The notes below the pieces were generated by a model that did not search any database, was not told the origin of the DNA, and saw only the letters and a list, made by a program, of their open reading frames with translations. Shown piece after piece: positions 34,131-42,491 of a stretch of 64,000 bases of DNA. The position numbers were made by a program, and so were the translations under genes. This DNA comes from Peptococcaceae bacterium BRH_c4b. Its GTDB lineage: Bacteria; Bacillota; Desulfotomaculia; Desulfotomaculales; Desulfocucumaceae. The DNA is taken from NCBI GenBank assembly GCA_000961595.1, contig LADO01000003.1:31151-95150 (forward strand). Reading direction: 5' to 3'. Position 1 is the first letter of the stretch, and each line of letters begins with the position of its first letter.

Positions 34131-36557
34131 TTGAAACACTTGGTGCATTTTTTCGGTGAGTTGAGGACCGAGCATAAACGCTTCGCCGGAGGTAAAGGTG
34201 GAACTCTTGCGCACCTTTATCAGAAGGGCTACCCAGTGCCCAATGGCTTCATAATTATGCCAACAGCTTTCAAAAACGACGAATTAATGCCGGAAGCCTG
34301 GACGCAAGTCCAGGCATACCTCGGCCAGATGCGCTGCAAGGCTGGTGATGGAATCACCTTCGCCGTCCGTTCATCTGCACTGTGCGAGGATTCGCCCATG
34401 GCTTCCTTTGCCGGCCAGTTTGCAACGGTGCTGGACGTTAGCGCTGACAATGAAGTCCGGCAGGCGATCCAAACCGTGCGCCGGTCACGGCATAGTGAGG
34501 GGGTAATGTCTTACAGCGAGGTTAAAGGCATCAACATGGATCACGACATGGCCGTAGTCGTCCAGCAATTAGCCCGGGCGGATATTTCGGGAGTTCTGTT
34601 CACAGCAGACCCGGTTACCGGTAACCGCAATGATATGACAGGCAATTTTATCTTCGGGCTGGGCGAAAAATTGGTGTCCGGTCAGGCTAATCCTTACACG
34701 TTCACACTGGGGCGAGCAACTGGCATTTGGCGGAGATGCGTCTACGACGGGCCGCCGGAACTGAAAAGGTTTGCCGTCAAGCTCTACAAACTGGCCAGCC
34801 GGCTGGAGAAGGAACTGGGCTGCCCACAGGACATCGAGTGGGCCATTGCCAGTGGTATGCTATGCTTGCTGCAGTCCCGGCCGGTCACGACGCTGATCGG
34901 GCACAATCCCGCCGTCGGCGAGTGGAATGACAGTATGACCGGCGATTGCTTGTGGTCAAACGTTAATTTTGGTGAAGCAATCCCCCGGGTGATGACACCT
35001 ATCACTTGGACTGTACAACAGCATATTTACGAATCATGGAAGTTACTTCCCGGATATCAATCTTCCGGCAATATTGGTGGTCGTATATATCTTAACTTAA
35101 GTATCTATGCTTCGGTTTTGCGTGCTTTGGGAAAGAGCAGGCAAGATACTCTACAGTTTCTGGAAGGTATGTTGTACACGCGGATTCCGGAGGGGATGGA
35201 GATTCCGCTGATACCGCTGCCCAGATGGTCCGTATTATCTATTCTTCTCAATTTCACAAGAATGCAAATGAAGCAGAATAGAGCAGTCCGGGAATTGCCC
35301 CGATTTATCGCTGCGAATCCGGGGTGGTGCGAGAGGGTGCGGGAGCAGATCCGGGAGACAAAGGAGAAGGCTGGACTGAATTCCTTATGGCATAACGAGA
35401 TTGGACCTCACCTGACGCACAGTGTTTGGAGCGTAATAGGCAGCGTGTCCCGTTTCGCAGACCATACGATCAAGTTGCGCCGTGAGCTGAGTGGACTGGT
35501 TGGACCAGATGACGCGTATATGCTCATATCAAACCTGAGCAGCAGCTCAGATGCGGGAGACGGTTCAGGCCTCTTAGCAAGTCTTGGGCCTGTCCTGGGA
35601 ATAGCCAGAGTGGCCCGCAGGGAGATGGACCGTGCAACATATATTGCTCAGTATGGACACCGGGGACCGGATGAGTTCGAGCTGTCCGTTCCTCGTCCGG
35701 CAGAGGACCCGGGTTGGCTTGATGAGCAGTTGGCGCAGTTCAGGGAATCTCCGGTGGATGTAGAAGCTCTTCTGTCGAAACAGCGCGGGGAGTTCGCTGC
35801 TGCTTGGAATCGTTTCCAGGCAGGCCATCCGCGGAAGGCGCGAGCAATGCGACGCCGTATTGACGAGGTGGCTCCACGGGCTCGCTTGCGCGAAGCTGTA
35901 CGCTCTGAATATGTGCGCGATCGTTGGGTTGCCCGCGCTTTCGCTCTCCGCGCCGGGCTATTGACAGGCCTTGGGGACGATATCTTCTTCTTGAGCATCG
36001 AGGAGGTGCTGGACGTCCTGTCAGGCGACGAGACCGCAGTGAAGTATATCTCTGCGAGGAAGGAAACCTACAGAAGGTACTTGGCTCTGCCTGCCTACCC
36101 GTCGATTATTCGCGGCCGCTTCGATCCGTTCCGGTGGGGGGCAGACCCCAACCGGCGCAATGACATCTACGATGCTTACACCTTTACCTCCGGTTCCACA
36201 TACGATTCCAGTGACGCGAAAAGTGAGGCCATAACCGGTTCGGCAGGGTCTGCGGGTCGAATCGAGGGAGTGGTTCGTCGCCTGGACCGCCCGGAGGAAG
36301 GAGATCAACTTCAAAAAGGTGAGATCTTGGTTACCTCCCAGACAGACATAGCCTGGACACTGCTATTTCCTCGAGCGGCAGCAATCGTCACCGATGTTGG
36401 AGCGCCGCTCTCGCACGCTGCCATCGTTGCCCGCGAGTTGGGCATTCCTGCAGTTGTGGGCTGTGGCAACGCCACCATGCGTTTGCACACCGGTGATCGC
36501 GTGCTTGTCGACGGCGGGCAAGGTATCGTGATGGTCTTGAATGGCGCCGGAGGCTAG
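34131..36557 (+). CDS. PEP-synthase/rifampin-phosphotransferase-like enzyme (copy 1)
   Basis: An 808-residue enzyme with an N-terminal ATP-grasp domain (about 1-290: GGKGGTLAHL, FAVRSSALCEDSPMASFAGQ, GVLFTADPVTGNR, CLLQSRPVT), a helical middle (about 300-700) and a C-terminal swivelling phosphohistidine domain with H762 in PLSHAAIVARELGIPAVVG. It lacks the PEP-binding TIM barrel of PpsA. This layout is that of rifampin phosphotransferase (Rph) and related proteins, which use ATP to phosphorylate a bound molecule via the mobile histidine. The middle domain differs enough that the substrate cannot be named. The start is TTG 34131, 6 nt after AAAGGGGG. It follows a TetR gene, and a second such pair comes next. 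Confidence 0.87.
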   Translation: MKHLVHFFGELRTEHKRFAGGKGGTLAHLYQKGYPVPNGFIIMPTAFKNDELMPEAWTQVQAYLGQMRCKAGDGITFAVRSSALCEDSPMASFAGQFATVLDVSADNEVRQAIQTVRRSRHSEGVMSYSEVKGINMDHDMAVVVQQLARADISGVLFTADPVTGNRNDMTGNFIFGLGEKLVSGQANPYTFTLGRATGIWRRCVYDGPPELKRFAVKLYKLASRLEKELGCPQDIEWAIASGMLCLLQSRPVTTLIGHNPAVGEWNDSMTGDCLWSNVNFGEAIPRVMTPITWTVQQHIYESWKLLPGYQSSGNIGGRIYLNLSIYASVLRALGKSRQDTLQFLEGMLYTRIPEGMEIPLIPLPRWSVLSILLNFTRMQMKQNRAVRELPRFIAANPGWCERVREQIRETKEKAGLNSLWHNEIGPHLTHSVWSVIGSVSRFADHTIKLRRELSGLVGPDDAYMLISNLSSSSDAGDGSGLLASLGPVLGIARVARREMDRATYIAQYGHRGPDEFELSVPRPAEDPGWLDEQLAQFRESPVDVEALLSKQRGEFAAAWNRFQAGHPRKARAMRRRIDEVAPRARLREAVRSEYVRDRWVARAFALRAGLLTGLGDDIFFLSIEEVLDVLSGDETAVKYISARKETYRRYLALPAYPSIIRGRFDPFRWGADPNRRNDIYDAYTFTSGSTYDSSDAKSEAITGSAGSAGRIEGVVRRLDRPEEGDQLQKGEILVTSQTDIAWTLLFPRAAAIVTDVGAPLSHAAIVARELGIPAVVGCGNATMRLHTGDRVLVDGGQGIVMVLNGAGG

Positions 36558-36641
36558 GAGCATGTGCACTTTATGAGTGCAGTGCTTGCATAGCGCTACG
36601 CGCAAATTTTGTGTTCCCTTGTCTGAAGGGCATTTCCAGAA

Positions 36642-36670
36642 ACCACTCGTGAGGCTACGGGTGGTTTTTT
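36642..36670 (+). terminator. Terminator after PEP-utiliser copy 1
   Basis: ACCACTCGT and ACGGGTGGT arms (one G-T pair) with a GAGGCT loop and a six-T run. Confidence 0.8.
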
Positions 36671-36793
36671 GTTGGAGTTTACCTTCACACAATATGTTTT
36701 TATTTTTCTCTTGCTATAACTGGATATACATATTAAAATACACGCAGGATATAAATACACGACGTATATTATTGTGTGGAGTTGAGGTGCAAA

Positions 36794-37408
36794 ATGACAC
36801 AAAATCAATTGCTTAATGGAAACAGATTTGAGAGGAGGAAAGAAGAAACAAAGAAAAGGATTATCAGAGTGGCAATGGATTTATTCAAACAACAGGGATT
36901 AGATTCCACGACGATGGAGCAAATTGCCAATGAGGCTGATATCGCCAAGAAAACCCTTTACAACCATTTCTCTGCTAAAGAAGAGATTATTGTTGAATAT
37001 GTACACAGGATGGTTAGGGAACAATGGCCGGAAATAAGAAGTTTCTTGCAGGAACAGCCTGATACCAGGTCGCGCCTGCTGGAAATGTTTCGCGGAACAT
37101 TTGAGTGGATGGAAAGAAACAAAGAGATTTCCAGAATATATCTTGCTTACCGGCTGAAAACCGTGTTTCAGTCATTGTCAAAAGAAATGCCGAGAAGCGG
37201 TGTTCAAGACTACTGGATTTATATTATCCTGCTGGGTCAGGAGGCGGGGGAAATCAGACAGGACGTGCCTGTTGAAACTCTGGTCAGCCATTTGGACTCT
37301 ATCAGGAGTTCCACAGCCTTTGGTTGGCTGTTTAATCCGGAAAAGTTTCCGCTGTACGAAAGCATAGTCATGAACGTGGACCTTTTTCTAAACGGGGCAA
37401 AAACCTGA
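36794..37408 (+). CDS. TetR/AcrR family transcriptional regulator
   Basis: A 204-residue regulator with the HTH QQGLDSTTMEQIANEADIAK followed by KTLYNHFSAKEEII. The start is ATG 36794, 5 nt after GTTGAGGTG; an upstream GTG-like start at 36776 lacks a ribosome site. The C-terminal domain is unassigned. The next gene starts 49 nt after the stop with no terminator between, so regulator and PEP-utilising enzyme probably share a transcript. The AT-rich upstream region contains AATACACGACGTATATT, an imperfect palindrome that could be its operator. Confidence 0.87.
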   Translation: MTQNQLLNGNRFERRKEETKKRIIRVAMDLFKQQGLDSTTMEQIANEADIAKKTLYNHFSAKEEIIVEYVHRMVREQWPEIRSFLQEQPDTRSRLLEMFRGTFEWMERNKEISRIYLAYRLKTVFQSLSKEMPRSGVQDYWIYIILLGQEAGEIRQDVPVETLVSHLDSIRSSTAFGWLFNPEKFPLYESIVMNVDLFLNGAKT

Positions 37409-37457
37409 GAGATAAAGAGAGAATAATAAGGTAAATATATTACCGGGAGGGGTGCTT

Positions 37458-40115
37458 GTGGAAAAGAGTGGCTGTGAGTTCTTTTTCAGTTGGCCCGAGG
37501 CTTTTCAGGCCAAGGTGGAGGCAGCCGGGGGGAAGGGGTGGAACCTGGGAAGGCTGGAACGGTATGGTTTTAAGATTCCTGCGGGAGGAGTCCTTTCAGC
37601 CGGAGCCTATCAGGATTTTATTGAAGAAAACAACCTGCGGGAAGTAACAGAGGAGATCGCGCAAAGTGTTACCATTGGTAATATCGGAGAGAGGGGGATT
37701 GAGGAAAAACTTTCCCGGCTAAGAGAAAAAATCAAGTCCGGCCGTGTCCCTCAACGTGTTCAGGAAGAACTGATTTCTAAGCTGGAACTTCTGGGCATTT
37801 TCGATAAGCCGCTGGCCGTCAGGTCTTCGGCCTCAGCCGAGGATTCTTCAGGGGCCTCTTTTGCCGGGATCCACGAATCGTTCCTAAATGTCCGGGGTCT
37901 TGATAACATCCTTTCAGCCATTAAAGGCTGCTACGCCTCCCTATGGACACCCCGGGCCGTCGCTTACCGGCGGAAAATGAACTTCAGAGATGACGAAGTG
38001 ATCCCGGCCGTGGTGATTATGGAAATGGTGGAGGCCAAGGCCGCCGGAGTCGGTTTTACCTGCGACCCCCGGACCGGCCGGGAAGATCTCGTGGTAATAA
38101 GCGCCAATTTCGGTTTGGGTGAAAGTGTGGTCAGCGGTGCAGTCGAGCCGGACGAATACCGTCTGCGTCTGGACTATTGGCCTGAAATAACGGAAAAAAG
38201 AATTGGTCGCAAAGAAGGAATGACCGTTCCCGGAAAACATGGGGGCACGGAATTTGTGCAGCCTGCCGAATCAATGGCGGGTCAGGTATTATCCGACGAA
38301 AATATAGTGAAACTTAGTTTTATGATCCTGCGGGTATTCGAAGCCCTGGGCCGGGGGGAACAGCACCAGGATATTGAATGGGTGTTTGACGGCAGCGAGT
38401 TCATCCTGGTTCAGGCTAGGCCGGTGACTGCCCTACCCAGGTATACCTGCGCTGAAATTAAAGATCAGCCGGACATATGGTCCAACGCCAATTTCAGGGA
38501 TGCAATCCCCTTAGTCCAGTCAACTCTTAACTGGAGTCTAATGAAACACGGTCTCACCACAGTATTGCAATCACCGTTTCAATTAGTAGGTTACCGTATA
38601 CCCCCAGGGCTGCGGTTTGTAAGGCTATATCAAGAGAGGCCGTATCTTAACCTGTTGCTTCAACAATGGCTCTGGTTTGATGTCTTGGGCCTGGCACCCC
38701 GGAAAACGAACGACAGCCTGGGAGGGCACCAGCCGGAAATTAAAATTAACGAAAAGAAACCGTATGCCGGAGTCAAGGGATTAAAAAGAATCGGCCGCAT
38801 GTTGAAGTTTCTGCTGGCAATTTCAAAAGCCAAAAGAAAGGCAAAGGAATCTTTCTTTAAGTTCAATGATTATACGGGAAATTTATTGAAAAAAGATTTC
38901 AAGAACTTTACAAATGAAGAGTTCATTCATACCTTATTTGCCAATGCCAAAGTATCTATGGAATTCGCCCCCGTGTTTTTCCTTTTAGGCACTTCGTCAG
39001 CAACTCCTTACACGATGCTGGTTAATGCGTTGGAAAAACATTTTCCGGGTAAAGGAAACGCGATGGCCAACGCCATTATGACGGGGAGCGGTGACATCAC
39101 CAGCGCGCAGCAGGGCTACCGCCTGGTGGAGATGGCTGAAATTGCCCGCAGTGACCCGGACGCCAGGAGGTTCTTTGCCACCGAACCATTTAACCCTCTT
39201 CTCTGGGAAAGAGATTTGCCGGACAATTCCCCGCTTAAACAGTCCTTTCGCAACTTCCTGGCAGAATACGGGCACCGGGGCGTTTATGAAGGGGAAATCA
39301 TGAACACCCGCTGGCGGGAAGACCCTTCTTATCTTTTGAATATCATCAGGAGCACCATCGAAACTGCCGATGCCGGTGCAATAAAAGCCAGGCAAAAAGA
39401 GAAAGCGGACAGGGCCTGGCAGGAAATCAAGCAAAAACTGCCTCTTCACAGCCGCCTGCTGGTAAAATCCTTGTTGAAACAAGCCCTGAAAGGTGCGGAA
39501 TTCAGGGAGATGGCCAAGTCTGTATTCGTCAAGTTATATGAACCCGGACGCATGATATACCAGGAGATAGGGCGCCGGTTGGCCGAAAGGGGGATTATTG
39601 AAAAACAGGCCGACATCTATCACTGTGCCTTGATTGAAATTTTCTCCATTCTCAGGAGGTACTGGGACGGTACGGGATTGGCCGTTCTGGTGGCCGAGCG
39701 CAAGGTCAGAAGAAAAGAAAAGGAGGCGCTTTCACCCCCCGATTTGATAATAGACGAAGTCCCTCAGTTCGCGGAGTCCGTCACCAGCACCTCGGGCAAT
39801 ACGTTAACAGGTGCAGGTGTGGCTGCGGGCAAGGCATCCGGTACGGCCAGGCTGATTTTCCACCCTGATGAAGGTGGAAAGTTAAAGGCCGGTGATGTGC
39901 TGGTGGCCCCGTCCACCGACCCGGCCTGGACACCCCTGTTTTTAAGGGCTTCCGCCATTGTTATGGAATCGGGAGGTTTTTTGTCCCACGGAGCCATCGT
40001 GGCCAGGGAATACGGCGTTCCGGCGGTGGTTAACGTTCCGGGCGTAATGAGGATAATAAAGGACGACCAGGACATTATTGTAGACGGCGATGAAGGTAAG
40101 GTATTCTTCCAATAG
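37458..40115 (+). CDS. PEP-synthase/rifampin-phosphotransferase-like enzyme (copy 2)
   Basis: An 885-residue relative of the 34.1-kb protein. Parts: ATP-grasp (about 15-325: GGKGWNLGRL, LAVRSSASAEDSSGASFAGI, GVGFTCDPRTGRED, FILVQARPVTALPR), long helical middle, and a phosphohistidine domain with H844 (GGFLSHGAIVAREYGVPAVV). No PEP-binding barrel follows, so it is Rph-like rather than true PEP synthase. DVLVAPSTDPAWTPLF matches the hinge motif of this group. The start is GTG 37458, 7 nt after GGGAGG; the upstream GTG 37452 overlaps the ribosome site. Substrate unknown. Confidence 0.87.
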   Translation: MEKSGCEFFFSWPEAFQAKVEAAGGKGWNLGRLERYGFKIPAGGVLSAGAYQDFIEENNLREVTEEIAQSVTIGNIGERGIEEKLSRLREKIKSGRVPQRVQEELISKLELLGIFDKPLAVRSSASAEDSSGASFAGIHESFLNVRGLDNILSAIKGCYASLWTPRAVAYRRKMNFRDDEVIPAVVIMEMVEAKAAGVGFTCDPRTGREDLVVISANFGLGESVVSGAVEPDEYRLRLDYWPEITEKRIGRKEGMTVPGKHGGTEFVQPAESMAGQVLSDENIVKLSFMILRVFEALGRGEQHQDIEWVFDGSEFILVQARPVTALPRYTCAEIKDQPDIWSNANFRDAIPLVQSTLNWSLMKHGLTTVLQSPFQLVGYRIPPGLRFVRLYQERPYLNLLLQQWLWFDVLGLAPRKTNDSLGGHQPEIKINEKKPYAGVKGLKRIGRMLKFLLAISKAKRKAKESFFKFNDYTGNLLKKDFKNFTNEEFIHTLFANAKVSMEFAPVFFLLGTSSATPYTMLVNALEKHFPGKGNAMANAIMTGSGDITSAQQGYRLVEMAEIARSDPDARRFFATEPFNPLLWERDLPDNSPLKQSFRNFLAEYGHRGVYEGEIMNTRWREDPSYLLNIIRSTIETADAGAIKARQKEKADRAWQEIKQKLPLHSRLLVKSLLKQALKGAEFREMAKSVFVKLYEPGRMIYQEIGRRLAERGIIEKQADIYHCALIEIFSILRRYWDGTGLAVLVAERKVRRKEKEALSPPDLIIDEVPQFAESVTSTSGNTLTGAGVAAGKASGTARLIFHPDEGGKLKAGDVLVAPSTDPAWTPLFLRASAIVMESGGFLSHGAIVAREYGVPAVVNVPGVMRIIKDDQDIIVDGDEGKVFFQ

Positions 40116-40125
40116 GCAAGCGGGA

Positions 40126-40359
40126 GGCAAGCGGGGACGGTTCTTGCCTTGCCAGGAATAATATGGAAAACTGTTAGGGATGTCGAGTATATCAAGGCAA
40201 AAGAAGCATAAGAGGAATTGTTAAAAGATAAAATAAAGAAATAAATTTATGAAATCAATTAGAGAATTCTTTCTTGACACTAAAACAGATTGGAGAGCTT
40301 TTGGGAAGATTAAGTGAATTTGGGGAAAAACTAGCAAGCAAGAACCGTCCCCACTTGCC
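40126..40359. mobile_element. 234-bp MITE-like element with GGGACGGTTCTTGC ends
   Basis: The left end GGCAAGCGGGGACGGTTCTT (40126-) and right end (to 40359) form inverted repeats of about 21 nt with one difference. A partial extra copy of the left word precedes it at 40115. The interior is AT-rich and not coding, apart from an open stretch (LKQIGELLGRLSEFGEKLAS) near the right end that may be the relic of a transposase helix-turn-helix. Such ends are typical of elements mobilised in trans, for example by REP-associated tyrosine transposases; none is in this window. The element sits directly ahead of the GH13 gene. Confidence 0.75.
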
Positions 40360-40375
40360 CAAGAGGAGGGAAAAG

Positions 40376-42232
40376 ATGAAACTCTTACCATTAAATAAAC
40401 TTGGCGCCAGGGAAATATCGCCGGGGGTTATTGATTTCGGGCTGTTTTTACCCTGGGTATCGGCAAGCGACGGCCACCGGTTATGGGTAAAAGTAATCCA
40501 CGAAAAAGATCAATTTCTGCAGGATATTCAGCCGTTGATGTTTGAACTGAATCATTCCATCGATCCTGATTATGGTGATTATTGGTCGACACAGATTAAC
40601 ATCAATTCTGATTCCAGGCCGCACCCCAAATCCGCATGGGGATCACCGGGAAGGTATATCTACCGGTATTGCCTGCAAAATCCGAATATCCCAGAAATAA
40701 TCGATTGGATCATCGACCCCTTTGCCAGGGAGTTTGGTGTCGGCAAATTATCGGCATTCACTCTGGGATATGAAAACTATACCTGGAGTGAGTATGAAAA
40801 TATTTGGAAAACCCCGGACTTGGACGACCTTGTAATATACGAGCTGATGATAAACGAGTTCGGAGGTGACATAGATGGAAATATTGCTCAACTGGAATAC
40901 CTTGCTGATTTAGGGATTAACTGCATCGAGTTAATGCCGGTTACTAATGTTGCCAACACGGTGGATTGGGGCTTTTTACCCATCGGCTACTTTGGTGTAG
41001 ATGAGCGTTTTGGTAAACGGAAGGATCTTCAAAGATTGATCGATGCGGCGCATCAAAAAGGTATTGCGGTGATCCTGGATGTCGTTTATGGCCACACCGC
41101 CGATAGTTTTCCCTACGCTTATATTTACAAAAAATTGGGCTATCATGAGAATCCCTTTATGGGGCCATTTGCCAAAGATTTATTTGGTGAGAGCACTGAC
41201 TTTGGCCGTGCATTTACCCGCGACTTTATCTTTACTGTTAATTACCAGTGGCTGGAGTGGTATCATGCCGACGGTTTTCGCTATGACTGCGTGCCAAATT
41301 ACTGGGACGGAGCTGTCGGACAGGGTTATGCCAACCTTACTTATGAAACATACCGGGCTGTAAAGGCTAAGCAGGACGCTCCGGGCCACTGGCAGCGGTT
41401 CTTTCATAATGGAAGCATCAATCTCATCCAGTGTGCCGAACAATTAGAAAGCCCCGTGGAAATACTGGAGGAAACTTACAGCAACTGCACCTGGCAAAAC
41501 CAAACGCTGGATGCGGCCAAAGGGGTTGCCCATGCAAATCAAAATGAACTGGTTAATCTCGGCTTTCGGCTCGGCTTATCAGGCTATCCCAAAGAGGTTT
41601 CCAATAACGACAATAAGATCCCAAAGACAGCGCTGCAGTATATCGAAAATCATGACCATTCCCGTTTTTTATGCAACTTCGGAATTATCTCTAACGGTGA
41701 TGAGCTATTGAGGGAGGGTGATCGCAACCTGTGGTATAAAGTGCAGCCCTACCTGATAGGCATGTTTACGGCCAGGGGTATTCCTTTGCTCTGGCAAGGC
41801 CAGGAATTTGGCGAAAATTATTACATCTCTGAACAAGGCTTGGGAAGGGTAGTAATGTTCCGGCCGGTACGTTGGGACTACTTCTATAACCCCATAGGCA
41901 AGAGTATTATATCCCTGGTGCGGAAACTGATTAAATTACGCCGGGAATATCCTCAGTTTCGCTATGGAGAGCATTTCTTTTACAACCATCACGATCGTTA
42001 CCAGTCCAAAAATATATTGCTATTCTCGCGGAAACACGGCAGCATCTTTAGTATTGTTGCACTTAATTTTGGCGATCAGGATCAAAATGTACTCTTTGAT
42101 TTTCCATATAGTGGTTATTATAGGGAAGAACTCCATGGACACGATAATTTGCAAGAAATTGTTGCTGGAGTGGAGTCATGGCTTACTATTCCCAGCAACT
42201 ATGGACGTGTTTGGACTTTAGAACCCCAGTGA
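40376..42232 (+). CDS. GH13 family alpha-amylase-like glucan enzyme
   Basis: A 618-residue GH13 enzyme. An N-terminal beta-sandwich (about 20-130) precedes the barrel. Conserved regions: I, ILDVVYGH (D235, H240); II, ADGFRYDCVPNYWD (nucleophile D304); the acid/base Glu is probably in LIQCAEQLE (about 360); IV, IENHDHSRF (about 424-432). A C-terminal beta domain ends the protein. Layout and motifs resemble branching/trehalohydrolase/maltogenic enzymes on alpha-glucans; exact specificity is unclear. No signal peptide, so cytosolic glycogen-type metabolism is likely. The start is ATG 40376, 5 nt after GAGGAGGG; the longer frame from 40274 is element sequence. The upstream insertion may affect its promoter. 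Confidence 0.85.
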   Translation: MKLLPLNKLGAREISPGVIDFGLFLPWVSASDGHRLWVKVIHEKDQFLQDIQPLMFELNHSIDPDYGDYWSTQININSDSRPHPKSAWGSPGRYIYRYCLQNPNIPEIIDWIIDPFAREFGVGKLSAFTLGYENYTWSEYENIWKTPDLDDLVIYELMINEFGGDIDGNIAQLEYLADLGINCIELMPVTNVANTVDWGFLPIGYFGVDERFGKRKDLQRLIDAAHQKGIAVILDVVYGHTADSFPYAYIYKKLGYHENPFMGPFAKDLFGESTDFGRAFTRDFIFTVNYQWLEWYHADGFRYDCVPNYWDGAVGQGYANLTYETYRAVKAKQDAPGHWQRFFHNGSINLIQCAEQLESPVEILEETYSNCTWQNQTLDAAKGVAHANQNELVNLGFRLGLSGYPKEVSNNDNKIPKTALQYIENHDHSRFLCNFGIISNGDELLREGDRNLWYKVQPYLIGMFTARGIPLLWQGQEFGENYYISEQGLGRVVMFRPVRWDYFYNPIGKSIISLVRKLIKLRREYPQFRYGEHFFYNHHDRYQSKNILLFSRKHGSIFSIVALNFGDQDQNVLFDFPYSGYYREELHGHDNLQEIVAGVESWLTIPSNYGRVWTLEPQ

Positions 42233-42357
42233 GTACATATGTGTCTTGTACGGTTTTAATTCCCATGAACTGTTCACACGGAATCTGTCGATGGTGACGA
42301 TTCAGCTTGCCGGTGCATATGCTTGATTGGATGCTGCATAAAGTGGTTAGCAATAAT

Positions 42358-42387
42358 AGGGGGCGAACTGATCGCCCCCTAAAGTTT
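42358..42387. terminator. Bidirectional terminator between convergent genes
   Basis: AGGGGGCGA/TCGCCCCCT, 9-bp perfect arms with a 5-nt loop and AAAGTTTT beyond. It separates the GH13 gene from the haloperoxidase-like gene on the other strand. Confidence 0.8.
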
Positions 42388-42491
42388 TAATAAGCTTCAA
42401 AGCATTTAGATTAGGTTGGTATTTTATTTGCAGAGTCAAGATAATAACCTTGTTAACTAATAAGTAAATAAGTTAAGAGCCGGACCCCATA

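Noticed and set aside
34131..40115. True phosphoenolpyruvate synthases (ppsA)
   Set aside because: Both lack the C-terminal PEP-binding barrel that PpsA needs; the architecture fits Rph-like phosphotransferases.
40274..40375. N-terminal extension of the GH13 protein
   Set aside because: These 34 codons lie in the inverted-repeat element; a strong GAGGAGGG site and ATG follow at 40376.
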